NCBI GenBank assembly: GCA_021292165.1
Contig: JAHFWL010000045.1
Span: forward strand, 186,001 to 250,000
DNA length: 64,000 nt
Direction of reading: 5' to 3'
Source: Shinisaurus crocodilurus
Taxonomy: Eukaryota; Chordata; Lepidosauria; Squamata; Shinisauridae
In this document: positions 1 through 11,349 of the stretch, one piece after another
Layout: the number at the start of each line of letters is the position of its first letter
How positions within the stretch are numbered: the first letter of the stretch is position 1
Made by a program: the position numbers and the translations under genes
The notes under the pieces: model-generated
Told to the model about the DNA's origin: nothing
Databases searched by the model: none
Seen by the model: the letters and a program-made list of their open reading frames with translations, nothing else

Positions 1-496
1 TTCCTCCATCATTGCAGGGGGACTTTTTGACATTGGAGCTCCCACATGGTGAGTGTAACATGTAGTCACACTCTTGGACTGTAAGCAGCTCAGGCCAAGG
101 ACCTGTTTTCTTTGCTATGTGAATTTTACAAAAAAAATGACTGATTCTGATAATAGTAATAAAGCCTGCACCTTGTCCTTCCTTTTAGTAAGCTGACATC
201 AGCTTCCAGGGGCAATCGCTGAGCAGACCCATGCCTGGATCTGCTTCAACAATGGTACAGTCTATAAAATGAAAGCTTCAGAATGCCAGATGATTCTGTA
301 CCTTCACTTGCATGGTATAGCTAAAATACATGCAACCCTGGTTCTATCATTTTCTAAGAATAGGTTAACCAAACATTCCACCCACCCACAAATTCTGCAT
401 CAGATCTCTGTAAGATCTGGAAGACTGCAAGGGCAGTCAAGAGAAAAGAGTTATGAAAACCATTTCTTATAATGTTGAGATGATGTGTCTACTAAC
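1..496. other. Intron after UPA exon 2; no exon seen
   Basis: This stretch follows the donor of the last visible UPA exon on the minus strand. The rest of the UPA subdomain and the expected C-terminal CARD were looked for here and not found, so the gene continues beyond the window edge. No repeat is recognised. Confidence 0.5.
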
Positions 497-625
497 CTCT
501 GGGTTTATCCCAAGTTCTGCTAAGCTGGTTACATGATAGCGAGAGCCAACATATAAGGGTTCATCTGTCTGAGGGTGTTTCCGCACTAGCCTTGAGTTAT
601 ATCTCTCCTCCTCATATTTGATGGC
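497..625 (-). CDS. FIIND UPA subdomain, exon 2
   Basis: This exon of 43 codons starts after a pyrimidine-rich acceptor (AG at 627-626) and ends at a GTTAGT donor, phase 0 at both ends. It reads from AIKYEEERYNS through LYVGSRYHV to LGINPE. NLRP1 and CARD8 have the equivalent segment near the middle of the UPA fold, with a comparable P-L-Y-x-G-x-R-Y motif. UPA is the C-terminal half of the FIIND; after self-cleavage it stays bound to ZU5 until the N-terminal fragment is degraded. It follows UPA exon 1 across a 1.8-kb intron. The remaining third of UPA is missing and should lie left of the window. Confidence 0.82.
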
Positions 626-789
626 CTGTTTAAAGGGAAAGGTCCACAGTTTATGATCCATGGTTTCAGCCCACTCTGTAATGTTTGTACATGGCTCTAG
701 AGAAATGGGATAGCCTTGCTCCTTAAACGAAACCCTTGAGATTTCAAGGTTGCATGAGAAGGAGGAAGGCGATTCATTACCACCTGAGG

Positions 790-1190
790 TGGATCATATT
801 ATTATCATCATCATCATAATCATCATCAGTATTTGTATACCGCTCCACATCAAGCAGATTCCAGAGTGGTGAACAATAAAAAGACAATAACAGATAAAAG
901 AAAAAAAATATATGGTAATACATGGAAAACAAACTAAAATTACATCGGTGGTTGAAGAGCAGAGAAGGCTTCCCGGAACAAGGGGGTCCTCAGCAGGCAC
1001 TGAAAGCAGCACAATGTCAGAGTCTGCCTGACCTCCAGAGGCAGGGAGTTCCACAGAACTGGAGCCGCCACACTGAAGGCCCTTCTCCTGGTGGACTCCA
1101 ATTGGGCCAAAGGTCCATGAGGAACCACCAGGAGCATGCTATCTGATGACCTCAGTGACTGATTAATTTCAGTTCTCAAATCCCTAATTC
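790..1190 (-). mobile_element. LINE 3'-end remnant (CR1/L2-like)
   Basis: The minus strand encodes a degraded LINE C-terminus with the phrase RRRAFSVAAPVLWNSLP, common to the ends of CR1/L2-type ORF2 proteins in reptile genomes. The 3' tail includes a degenerate ATT/ATC microsatellite at about 796-833. It is a 5'-truncated dead copy in an intron. Confidence 0.6.
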
Positions 1191-2106
1191 ATTCACACCT
1201 GTTTTATCCAGCTGACGAACTCTGGGTGAAGGAACTTAACACCAGGCATTAGGGCAAACCAGGAAAGGGGCCCTGTTTGAGGGAGAGATCTCGCCACTTA
1301 CCTCATGCTTAGCTCTGCCTTCCATCTCACTTCCATGCAGGTAAACATAGGACAGAAGGCTTTTGTGCAAGGGCTTTGCTCTCCCTTGCCCTAATGGTGG
1401 AAAGTTCAGAGCAGCATCATTTGCTTGTGTGGTCCCCTGGCATTCATAGCAGTGGCTCAGAGCAAGCAACTGAAGTTTCGTTGAAAAGATAACTCTGAAA
1501 GGATCATTTAACCATTTTCATGGCGATGTTTTTTCCATGCTCAGCTAAGTGACAGAGGAACCAAGGGGTATCTAGCACTTGCAGGGATCTATAACTGCAT
1601 CAGGCAACAGACTTGCAAATAGGCAAGTATATGCGCAGCCATATTCACTTCACAAACTACATTTTTAAGCTTCCAACTGCGTTTTGTTTGTTTCTTTAAA
1701 AATCCACACCCAAAAATGTAATGGATGAATGAGACACGCTCACGTTTGAAAACGAGATCATATTGGTACACTTAGCAAAGAGCCAAGTACGCACTCAGTC
1801 AAAATCCCTCGTTTGTTGCCACAAAATGTGTAGTTCAGCCCTAAAGGTTTGCAATTAAGCACTCCTGTATTACCATGGACAGCTCTGCTGCAATCCCAGT
1901 CCCAGATCTTTTCATTGGGTTCAGGTTTAGTTTGAAAAATTGAGCTGCAAAAAGTATGCTGTGGGGATGATGTGTGTATGGGGACACTGTGAGCTTTTTC
2001 GGCAGCCTTGATCCTAATGCCCCCACTGTAGTTTTGAGGATTAGGAAGATGTTCCACTTATATATGCTCCCTTGAAGTGGTTCTATCTTATGAATGTAAG
2101 CTAGTA

Positions 2107-2364
2107 CAGTCATGCCTTGGATTGAGAGCATAATTCGTTCCGGAAACGTGCTTGTAATCCAAAACACTCTTAAATCAAAACGAAATCCCCCCACAAAAAA
2201 TTTGTACAGAGAGTTTTAATTTAAGCCGTACTACAGTACTTGTATTGCAAGACGTTGCTATATCAAGTAAAATAAATAAATAAATAAATAAATAAATATT
2301 TAAATATTTGCTTGTCTTGCAAAATGCTCTCAAACCAAGTTACTTGCAATCCAAGGTATTACTG
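2107..2364. mobile_element. Tigger/pogo-like MITE, copy 1
   Basis: This is a 258-bp element with inverted ends (left CAGTCATGCCTTGGATTG, right complement CAGTAATACCTTGGATTG) and a TA on each side (2105-2106, 2365-2366). An (AAAT)n run at about 2270-2298 sits inside. It is related to copies at 42143-42398 and 44965-45777 and has no transposase. TA target and termini point to the Tc1/mariner-pogo superfamily. Confidence 0.8.
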
Positions 2365-2452
2365 TACCTACATTCACCCCCCTGTTGCTCTGCAGGGGGA
2401 TGATGATTCTTTCCATGTCTTCTTTCATCGGCTCCTGTAAGTTCTCACTTAC

Positions 2453-2718
2453 CTCTATCAAGGATGAGTCATTGGGAATCAGATAGAGGTGGAGCATTGT
2501 TGTGGTCTTCTTGTCTGCCTTATAAAGCTGCACTACAGAATGGATAGGGAAGAACATATTGTAGATGCGTTTAATCAGCACACCCAGCAGAGAGAATTTG
2601 GGATTCTCCAACACAGCATGAAATGGCCTGATCCACGATGGTGCCTCCAGGATTATCCCAGGCTTCCCAGCATCAACAAAATGGGCGATTTTCACCTGGG
2701 AGGTGTCAATATTTCCAG
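2453..2718 (-). CDS. FIIND UPA subdomain, exon 1, with self-cleavage site
   Basis: An exon of 266 nt enters in phase 1 and leaves in phase 0 at a strong GTAAGTGAG donor. It begins with GNIDTSQVKIAHF and contains VLENPKFSLLGV. In NLRP1 and CARD8 the FIIND cleaves itself between Phe and Ser in the motif ENPxF|S, helped by the histidine of the preceding AHF motif (H1186 in human NLRP1). Both are present here: His codon at 2683-2681, Phe at 2596-2594, Ser at 2593-2591. I therefore infer a cleavage-competent FIIND. Cleavage leaves a UPA-containing C-terminal fragment held non-covalently. PIDD1 and UNC5 also contain ZU5-UPA, but the flanking sequence is FIIND-type. Confidence 0.9.
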
Positions 2719-4690
2719 CTGAGAATAGATGGTTAGGAAACAATGGTTCTCATCTACTTTTTTACAAATTACCTTGTTATTAGTGACACACAAGAAGATC
2801 AAACATTTTCCTGAGTCTATTTGGATATGTAGGAATGGGAAGGTGGGCAAGTGAGATTAGGATGAATCAGGCCAGGAGTTTTCTCCCTCCAGAGGCAAAG
2901 GCACACAGTATAGGGGTCTGATCTAGTAAGGAAGGAGAGGAAAAAGGTACAGATTCTTCTCTCCCTCCTTCATTACTAGATTAGAGCCATACACTAAAAT
3001 TCCTTGATTCCTAATTCATTCTGTTGTTCTACAGCCCAACACAATGGATTCAGTAATTATACGCTAATACTACCTGCACTCTCTTTTGTGATACACTGAG
3101 AGATTTTGTGGTAGCAAGTGAGTGAGTAAAGGAAATAACAATGATCTGAACTGCCTCAATACCCCAGAGAAGAAGGGCAGATAGATGGGTCTCTAGCTGC
3201 CGTTGGCTTAGTTGTTAAAATCCTACAGTTGCACTACTTCAGATAGTAATGGACTAGAAAAAGAAGAGCAGTAGAAGCAGAGGGGTACTACAACTATTAC
3301 TACTATTAACATTCATTCTCACACTTTCTTCAGAATTGCTCAGAGCGTCTTACATATGAAGTCTCCCATCCGGGTAGTCTACAGAGCAAGACCTGCATAG
3401 CTTCAGCAGTAGAACTGCATCTGCCTTCAAACCATTCTCTGGGCCTAGGAGCAGAGGAGGTGCTGACTGAGGAGAGCTGCAGGTCAAGGGAAGCAAGGGG
3501 TTGAGGAAATGGTTGGATAAGAAGTTGTCAGGGGGAAAGGCCACAAGGAAGAGTCCAAGAAGGAAACTAAAACTAAGAGAATGAGCAGAGAGGGGGAGGT
3601 GTACATGACCATGAATGGTAGAGTTGAGGAACCTAATCGGTTTAAGAGTGCCAAGAAATCAATTTTTCTTTTTGTGCTCTAATCGAGTGCAGCTCAGGAC
3701 TCCACCTGGCCACGCTGAAGGTCCATGTAGTGATGTAACCACCTGTGTGACTGTTATCTTGAGATGGCTCTGGCCTTCAGGGTCAGAGTAAGACCTAGTT
3801 AAGTGAACTGAATGATTTCAGCTGCATTCCTGTGAGAACTTTCATCCTCCCCTACGGGGTTTGGGAACACTGTGCCAGCCAGCCTATTATTGGCTAAGAG
3901 AGATCTTCCTTGAGTTGTTGGGGGCTTGAGTATAAAAGGAGGGGGCTTGGAACCACCACTTTGTCTTCTGCCTTATGCTTCAACTTGCTTTCTGGCTTGC
4001 CATGTCCTATTGGAAGGAAGGCCCATACTTAGGAAGACCCTTAGGTATAGGGCAGATCTAGGTATTCCTTTGTTATTTTTGCCTGAAGTATTGTTTCCAA
4101 AGGTTACTCTGATTCTTGTATGCCTTTTCTTTCTCCTTACCCTTACCCTATGTAAATAAACTTAATCTCTACCTCAAGGGTTGTGTGTGCTTCCTTCCAA
4201 GTAAGCCTCAGTACTAAATCAAGAGTCTTCTGCTTGGTTACTTACTACTGTTTATTTTTTCAGGCTTGTGAATACTGTGGGGTGAAGCTGAACCCCTATT
4301 CCCTAAACCTCAAGAGTGTCCTGTAAGATCTCAGAGTCCCCTGGATCAGGCTGAGGTGGACGTAAGTGGTGGTGGCATCCTACTTACTGCTGGGAGCTAG
4401 GGCAACCCCCTTCCTGCCATTCTCTGGGCCTACAAAACGAGAAGGTGGAGCCTGGGGAGCCATGGGTCAAGTAAAGCAGTGGGCTGAGGCAAAGATGGTT
4501 GGAAAGGAAGTGGTCTGGGAGAGACTCTAAGAGGGGAAACTAAAACTGGGTACGAGAATGAGCAGAGAGGAGAGGTGCCCATGATCATGAATTGCAGAGC
4601 TGAGGAACCTAATCTGTCTAAGAGGAAAACATTGAAGGCAGCAGGACCCCACCTTATTCCCCCCCCTTTTCCATCTCCAAACTGCCTTAC
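2719..4690. other. Intron between ZU5 and UPA exons
   Basis: No exon is recognised here. A plus-strand LTR-like block occupies about 3726-4262; the rest looks unique. Confidence 0.5.
3726..4262 (+). mobile_element. Possible solo LTR
   Basis: This roughly 540-bp block begins TG and ends CA. It has a TATA motif (tataaaagg at 3931) and, about 220 bp downstream, an AATAAA signal at 4155, followed by a T-rich stretch. This promoter-then-polyA spacing is typical of an LTR. No clean target duplication was found and there is no internal coding region, so the call is tentative. Confidence 0.4.
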
Positions 4691-4914
4691 CTTTGAGGCA
4701 CATAAAATGAGGCAGGTGAACCGCTGCCACCTTCTCTGCTGGATCTGCGTGGATGTCAAACAATGGACCAGCCACCATCCAATCCCGCTTCTCAGACTCG
4801 TTCAGGTGCTGGCCCCAGGAGTCATGCTTGTATTCGACTGTCACGGCTGCTCTTACCTCAAACTTGAGTTCGGTTACAGAGCAAAGGAAGGTGCCTGCCT
4901 TGGGGAAGTGGATT
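4691..4914 (-). CDS. FIIND ZU5 subdomain, main exon
   Basis: This exon of 224 nt enters in phase 2 and leaves in phase 1 at GTAAGG. It runs from IHFPKAGTF through RDWMVAGPLFDIHADP to VAAVHLPHF. The blocks WMVAGPLxDI and VxAVHLPHF are diagnostic of the FIIND ZU5 half in NLRP1 and CARD8. ZU5 packs against UPA and, in the known family, belongs to the N-terminal fragment removed by the proteasome. The split arginine at its start is completed by the exon at 7071-7132, and its last G joins UPA exon 1 in frame. Complete as a ZU5 core; no stops. Confidence 0.92.
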
Positions 4915-7070
4915 CTGCATGTCACAAAGAGAGAAGCGTGGGAAACACAGTTAGTTTCTCAGAGAGTCAATTGCTGGTCTTTACTGATATGCAGAAAAAA
5001 AGAGATGGCTGTTTATAGATTAAATGTGCAGGTAGCCATCAGAATATAATTACCGGTAGGCCGCAGAAAGGTTGCTTGATATGCAGCTGAGTTGAGTGAT
5101 TTCACGCAAAAATCAAAAGATTTCAATTTTACTAAAGAACCTGTGTAGTTGGTAAGCCTAACTGATGAGATCTAGATCCCTAGAAACCTGCCTCATAGGG
5201 CTACAATTCCCATAGTTTCTAATGCAAATCGTTAAACCAATTTTTGTATGTACTGCATAGCTTAGTTAAGTTCCCTAAGAAGAGGAAGATGTTCCCATTC
5301 CCTTATTTACTGTTCCATGGCTTGTGTCTGCCCTGCATCCAACTCTATCTGCCTTCTCAAATGGAGAAGTTCAGGAATTGGTGCATGTACAAAATTTGCC
5401 ATTTTGTTCAGTTAGTGTCCCCCCCCCCTTTTCTTTTAAATTACAGGTTACCAGTTCTTATGAGGGGAAATGTGCATTCATTAAGGGCTAAACTTTAACA
5501 TGACACTTGCTGCTGCATATTATTGTCATTATCATTATTATTGGTTAAATGATTGAGAGGAGTTGCAAGGGAGGAAGATTTTTTGTTAGGACTCAGGTGT
5601 GTGGGAAGGTATTTTTTTTAACCCTTTCCTTCCCCACTGTGGTCCTGGCCAATATCCTCACACCCACCCCATGGATGTTACTATCCCCAGGAGGGAAGCT
5701 GCCATTGGCACCAAAAGGCAGTTCCCCTCTTGAGCTAATAGTAGCCACGTGAAGGAGGATCATTTTTGTCCAAGATCACTGTAGGGAGGAAAGGGTTAAA
5801 ATCCCTCCCTGTACACCATGATCCTGATTAAACCCCCCCCCCCTTACACTTGCACGGAAAAAGGCACCTTGATTCAGTATCACATCAGGATTCCTTTCTG
5901 CCCTGTGATTTAACAGATGTACAAATGCATTGACTAAAACAGGCAAAAAGGACTCGTGATGCCTTTACTGTTTTTATCCAATGCTTTAATAAATGCACAC
6001 ATGCACTTTTATGCATTGGTAATCTCTACTCTCCCCCCCCCCCTTTTAAAGATCCATTCAGAAAACAGCAGCAAATTGCACATGTGCAGCAGTCTGGTCA
6101 AAGTCTGGAGATAAACATCCAAACACTGGTAGAATGCAGAGCTCCACTGATGCATTAGCAAAATAAGATCAGGTACTCTTGACTCTCCGAATCCAAGAAG
6201 TAATTTGGATGGAGAGAATTGTGCGAGCATGCCTTTCTGGGAGAGAAGATACAACTTGTATGCACTCCCAGTATGACCAAGTGTGTATGTGTAAGTCCTA
6301 GACTCTAGTAGGATCGTGCTGCAGAGTCCGCATTCCCTGGCATTATCCTGTGCCTTGCAGCAGCAATGGAAAAAGTATGAACAAACTGCTGCTTTCTAGT
6401 GGTCTCTGAGCAGAAAGATGATTGCTCCTTTAGGCTGGAATCAAGAGAAGCCTATGTTCTGTTTGTTATATCTGCATGTGCCTAATTTAGGGCTGCTAGA
6501 GCAGGTGTTGCTTTTCACTGCTACACATTTATTTAGAATATTTTTTCCTCGGCTTACTCAAGGCAGCTTACAAGAAAACTGATCAGACCAAATGTTACTT
6601 TTCAAGGTTATCGGCCTTACAATGTATTATACAGTGCCATAATTTATTAGGACCCCCTTATAATCCCCCACACATACACACAAATACCCATAGGAATTGA
6701 ATCTATTTCACTGCTGGATTTGGTTTGTGCCACTTCTGGAGTTTTCCCAAACACACATCTCACCATAACATAAGTATGCCTCTAACTATGCTCAAGCAAT
6801 ATTTGCATGCACGATCTTATGAAGCACATCAGTAAAAGGTGGCACCAGAGCAAGAAGTAGATCAAGAAGTAGGTGCCTTTTATCATGTCTACGGCAGCAA
6901 GAGAGCCTTTAATACATGAGCAATATGAAAAGGGCCAATGATACTGGAAGAGAGCTACTTCCAGAGAGCTGAATGATACTGATGGGAGTTCAGGGTCCCT
7001 GTGATTATGCTTTGAGGTCAAAGAGGAGGGAATGGCTACCTGTTCCATGGTGCATATGCCAGATCCTCAC
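4915..7070. other. Intron within the FIIND
   Basis: No exon is seen. The stretch has several C-rich homopolymer runs (around 5410, 5825, 6035) and a short LINE-tail-like piece near 6530-6600. Confidence 0.45.
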
Positions 7071-7132
7071 CTGTATATCTTCAGGTTCTCATTAGCATCT
7101 GGAATAAGATCTGGTTGCACCTCTGGGCAATC
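7071..7132 (-). CDS. FIIND first exon (start of ZU5)
   Basis: A 62-nt exon enters in phase 0 directly after an in-frame TAG that is part of the acceptor, and leaves in phase 2 at GTGAGG. It encodes DCPEVQPDLIPDANENLKIY plus the first two bases of an arginine. FIIND proteins typically start with an E-V-x-P-E/D-acidic run ending in Y-R-(V/I)-x-F-P; joined to the next exon this gives YRIHFP. The exon has no start codon of its own and needs an upstream phase-0 partner, which the exon at 10758-10834 supplies. Confidence 0.8.
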
Positions 7133-7544
7133 CTAGAACACAAGTTTGTATTAAAGTGGATCCTTCAAGGTGGAGCTTGTACTGTTAGGTTTTGTGATTT
7201 GGGACCTCTGCAGGTGGAATTCAACCATTTCCCCACCACCCATGGATATAATCAGCTGCTGAACTCCACACATGCAACCAGGGAGGCCTCAGTTGGAGCT
7301 TGCAGGCAGCTACTCCTGTCACATATGGGGGGGGTGTATTAAAATGAGGACAGAGAAAAGAACAGTCTGGCATGTGGGGGTGAAAATGAAGCTCTGATAT
7401 GATAATCTTTATTTCTTGGGTGGGGGAGGTAAGGAGTGACTCCTCAAGAAGCTTGGCTCCCAGTCTTCATCTGTCCTGCTATGGCTAGATAAAGTTCACT
7501 CCTGGGCTATCTGTGGGGCAAATCCGTACAGGAAGGTCAAAGGC

Positions 7545-8750
7545 AAGCAGAAATCAGCAGCCTGGTGCCGCCAGTCAAGAACAAATGCTGTCAGACTAAT
7601 CTGATCTCATTTTTTGATCGGGTAACCTCCCTTGTGGACTGTGGGAATGCTGTGGACATTATATACCTGGACTTCAGCAAAGCTTTCGACAAAGTGCCTC
7701 ATGATATCCTGATTAGTAAGCTAGCTAAGAGTGGGCTAGATGGAACAACTATCAGGTGGATCCACAATTGGCTACAGAATCGGACTCAAAGAGTGCTTAT
7801 CAATGGTTCCTTCTCAAACTGGGGAGAGGTAACAAGCGGGGTACCACAGGGCTCGGTCCTGGGCCCGGTGCTCTTCAACATTTTTATTAATGACTTGGAT
7901 CAGGAGGTACAGGGAATGCTTATCAAATTTGCAGATGACACAAAGTTGGGTGGAACAGCTAATACTCTGGAAGACAGAAACAAAATTCAGAGCGACCTCG
8001 ATAGGCTGGAGCGCTGGGCCGAAAACAACAAAATGAAATTTAATAGGGATAAATGCCAAGTGCTGCACCTAGGGAGAGGAAACCAAATGCAGAGTTACAG
8101 AATGGGGGACACTTGGCTCAACAATACTACAAGTGAGAAGGATCTTGGAATTGTGGTAGATCACAAACTGAATATGAGCCAGCAATGCGATGTGGCTGCA
8201 AAGAAGGCAAATGCAATTTTGGGCTGTATTAATAGAAGTATAGCTTCCAAATCGCGGGAAGTGATAATTCCCCTTTACTCGGCACTGGTTAGGCCTCATC
8301 TTGAGTACTGCGTCCAGTTCTGGGCACCTCACTTTAAGAAGGACATAGACAAACTGGAGAGGGTTCAGAGGAGGGCAACAAGGATGATAAAGGGACTAGA
8401 AACAAGGCCCTATGAGGAGAGACTGAAACAACTGGGCATGTTTAGCCTTCAGAAGAGGAGACTGAGGGGAGATATGATCGCACTCTTCCAGTATTTGAAG
8501 GGATGTCACACAGAGGAGGGCAAAGATCTCTTCTCGTTCATCCCAGTTTGCAGGACACGGAATAATGGGCTCAAGTTACAGGAACCTAGATTCCACCTAA
8601 ACATCAGGAAAAATTTCCTGACTGTCAGAGCAATAAGACAATGGAATCAACTACCTAGGGAGGTCGTGGGCTCTCCCACTCTGGAGGCATTCAAGGTGCA
8701 GCCGGACAGACATCTGTCAGAGATGCTTTGACCTAGATTCCTGCATTGAG
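7545..8750 (+). mobile_element. CR1 LINE, 5'-truncated, with ORF2 C-terminal part
   Basis: An open frame of 388 codons (7565-8731) covers the C-terminal part of a CR1-type ORF2. Reverse-transcriptase motifs are visible: YLDFSKAFDKVPH, the SGVPQGSVLGP block, and the catalytic FADD (about residue 121). The family's C-terminal phrases RPHLEYCVQFW and FLTVRAIRQWNQLPREVV follow. No stop or frameshift interrupts this part, suggesting a fairly recent insertion. The 3' tail ends with the CR1 signature GCATTGAGCAGGGGGTTGGACTC. It is antisense to the host gene. The endonuclease and the start of RT are missing. Confidence 0.93.
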
Positions 8751-8881
8751 CAGGGGGTTGGACTCAGGGATCAAGGGCCAAAGCAGGCTCTCAGGCAGAG
8801 CCAAAGTCAAGCACAGGCAAGCAGTCCAGTACAAGCACAATGCAAGAGCAAGGTCTTAGCAGGAGTCAGTAGTAGATGATC

Positions 8882-8934
<53 letters not shown>
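8882..8934. repeat. (AAT)n microsatellite
   Basis: A pure trinucleotide run of about 53 bp, just downstream of the CR1 insertion. Confidence 0.95.
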
Positions 8935-8935
<1 letters not shown>

Positions 8936-10109
8936 TTAAAAAATACAGGATCAAGAAAGCTAGGTTACAAGGCAGTAGGCTGAAAGAAAAGTGTTGTTCT
9001 AGCAACTTGCAGGTTTCAACTGAGAACATATAAGCCAGGAGTTCCCAGAGCCCCACCCAAAGCTCAGCCGCAACTCATCACAGACACGTTATCAGAAGTC
9101 TACTCATGAGGGGGGCTGTGCTCATGAGGAGGCCTTTATTCCTGAGGGGTCCTCTTTGGCAGGCAGGCACTGTCCTAGCTTGGATCTTTAAGTGCCAGCG
9201 TTCTCGGGGGCTAGGTGTTGGTTCAGCATCCACCCTCTGCCTCAGAATTTGAGCTCTCCATGTCTCTCTTGGAGGCAGATCTGAAGGCATCTCCTCCGAG
9301 GGCTCAGGACTGTCTTGGGCAGCCCCGGGGTCCTCTGAAGTGGCCTGCTCTTGGAGACATCTGGCTCTGAAGGGTCTATCTCTTCCCAAGGGGAATCCTC
9401 CAGGGGAGTCATGACACCATCTCACTTTTGATTTAGCCCAATGGACACCATTCCCCTTTTATAAAAGAGTAAATAAACATGGATATCTTGCTACAACCTC
9501 TTCCTAGTCTAATATGTTGCACTCTTGAGTGGGGTGAGATGTAAAATGGAGTGGGGGGGGGACACAGGTGGGTGCTTCCTCTCCAATGAGCACAAACTTG
9601 CCAGCTCAACAGTTAGAACTGAACACCTCCTGATTTACTTGCTCCATCATTTAGACAGCCTCTTCATGAACCTCTTTTTGAGGTGAGATGCCCAGTGGGA
9701 TGGGATGGGTGATATTTGGACACCAGGGCCAGCCCTCCGATGAAGCAGGCTGAAGCTCCCACATCAGACTGCGAAGTGGGAGGAGCATCGAATTGTGCTG
9801 ATCCCCTGCCAGGAGGGACCACCCACCACCCCCTCTAGCAGATGCTCCAGAGTATCCTGCCAGCCGCTGTCCCACCATGGCAATTTTGCCACAGGGAGAG
9901 AGCAGCTGGCGGAGCTGTCTGGGGCAGCCACCCTCTGGAGAGCCGCATTGGCTAAAGAAGCAGCCAGCATGGCTCTACAGAGAGCCTGCCCAGCTGGCTC
10001 TGAGGGGGTCCCTTCCTTCCTCAGAGCCAGGCATGGGAGGGGTGTCCAGGAGATCACCTGTTCAGAGCCACACCAACTGCTCCCTTCAGCTGTGTGTCGC
10101 TTGGTGGTC

Positions 10110-10385
10110 AAGGCAAGTGGAAAGGGGGTGGGGCGGGGTACACTGTGGTAAAGGGAAAGGGTGAGGATGTGATGTGGGAAGGGGAAGGGGGCACAACGCA
10201 GGAAGGGGAAGGGGCGTGACATGGCAAAGGGAAGGGGGCATGGGACACAAGAAGGGGGTGGGAGGAGCGTGTTGTGGTAAAGAAAAGGGAGTTGGGGGTG
10301 CAACATGGCAGCAGGAAGGAGAAGGTGAGGGTCATGACACACTAAAGGGAAGGGGAAGGGGCTTGGGGGGGTCACGATGTGGTGG
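10110..10385. repeat. G-rich purine minisatellite
   Basis: Imperfect units built on GGGAAGGGGAAGGGG separated by short CATG/CACG-containing spacers fill about 270 bp. Many closely spaced runs of three or more G lie on the plus strand, the template strand for the minus-strand host gene. It could form G-quadruplexes; this is not tested here. Confidence 0.75.
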
Positions 10386-10757
10386 CTGTGTGTGCTCTGT
10401 CACCTCAGACAGCAGGAGAGCTTGCCCCGAGGCTGTTGGACACTTCCTCCAGGTTATGGAGGGTTGGTAGTCAGCAGAGAACATCTCCACATGGGGTGCC
10501 CAGAGGTTCCACTGGACTGGGGAAGGGTCCTGTGACTTTCCCTGGATCTGAAACAGGGGGGTGAACTGTTCCAACATGATAAGGTTAATTAATCCTTACA
10601 TCTTGGATATGCGTGCCAGCATTTCTTGACTGTGTTCTGCTTATTCGGGTTTCCTTAGTCAGGAGCTACTTCCTGTATGGACAGCCACTCGTCTTCACCA
10701 CAGTGGAATCCCTGCCTGGAGGTGCCCGGCCCTCAGCACAGGAGCAAAGGCCCTTAC

Positions 10758-10834
10758 CTTCTCTTTCTCACACAGGTAGCATTTCCCCTCTGTGAGGGGG
10801 TCAGGAATCAAGCCCTCTTTGCTGCTTTTCTTTC
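10758..10834 (-). CDS. Linker exon between CARD array and FIIND
   Basis: A 77-nt exon has a good acceptor (CTTTGTGAAACAG) and a GTAAGG donor. It enters in phase 1 and leaves in phase 0, exactly what is needed to connect the last CARD exon (leaves in phase 1) to the first FIIND exon (enters in phase 0). It encodes KKSSKEGLIPDPLTEG followed by KCYLCEKEK. No domain is recognised; the two close cysteines are noted without a functional claim. The call rests on splice signals and phase rather than homology, so confidence is moderate. Confidence 0.65.
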
Positions 10835-11141
10835 CTGTTTCACAAAGAGAAGGACACTTAGAGCTATATTTCTCCTTTAATAGGCAAACAGAGAATGCCA
10901 TGTCCTTCAGCAAGCCTGAATTGGAACTCTTAAGTAGATCTTCCCGTGATGCGCCGGCCTCCGACACCCAGTGGTGCAATTTACGATAAACTGAATTGGA
11001 GGTGGGGGCTGCTTGTTGTCTCGCCATCAGTGCTGTGACAGTCACATGATTACATTAAGCATAGGGGTTTAACATGATGGTGCTAGCAAGGAGGCCAGAT
11101 CTCATGTATCTAGTAGCAACACTGAATTGTGGTGAATCATA

Positions 11142-11216
11142 GAAAAGTAGAGTTGGAAGGGGCCTGCAAGGCCATCGAGTCCAACCCCCTGCTCAATGCA
11201 GGAATCCAGGTCAAAG
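11142..11216 (-). mobile_element. CR1 3'-end fragment
   Basis: The complement of the CR1 tail: gagttggaagg...ccatcgagtccaacc...ctgctcaatgcagg. This is the most widespread CR1 remnant in sauropsid genomes; only the terminal part is left. Confidence 0.85.
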
Positions 11217-11349
11217 CATCACAAAGTGAGAGTGCAAGGTTTCTTGCAATGGAGCTGTGAAGGAAATACAGCTGTTTCCCCTGAATTAACAGTTTCAATT
11301 TAAAATCTTTCTCTCTCTCTCTCTCTCTCTCTCTGTACTTCATCTAAAG

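Larger units (their letters stand above)
626..2452. other. Intron between UPA exons
   Basis: This intron holds a minus-oriented LINE 3' remnant (about 790-1190) and a Tigger-like MITE (2107-2364). Nothing else is supported in 1200-2100; the ORFs there are short and lack splice sites or family resemblance. Confidence 0.6.
7133..10757. other. Intron with CR1 insertion
   Basis: This intron holds a CR1 LINE (7545-8750), an (AAT)n tract (8882-8934) and a G-rich purine minisatellite (10110-10385). Sequence flanking the CR1 (about 7430-7550, 8760-9430) looks repeat-derived but I could not assign it. The long minus ORF at 9764-10375 is the complement of the G-rich repeat and is not a gene. Confidence 0.5.

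Noticed and set aside
1..60. Plus-strand 31-nt exon-like segment (AG at 17, GT at 49)
   Set aside because: Too short to support; all host coding exons nearby are on the minus strand.
9764..10375. 203-codon minus-strand ORF
   Set aside because: It is the complement of a G-rich purine repeat; the translation is low-complexity Pro/Phe/Ser text without splice support.
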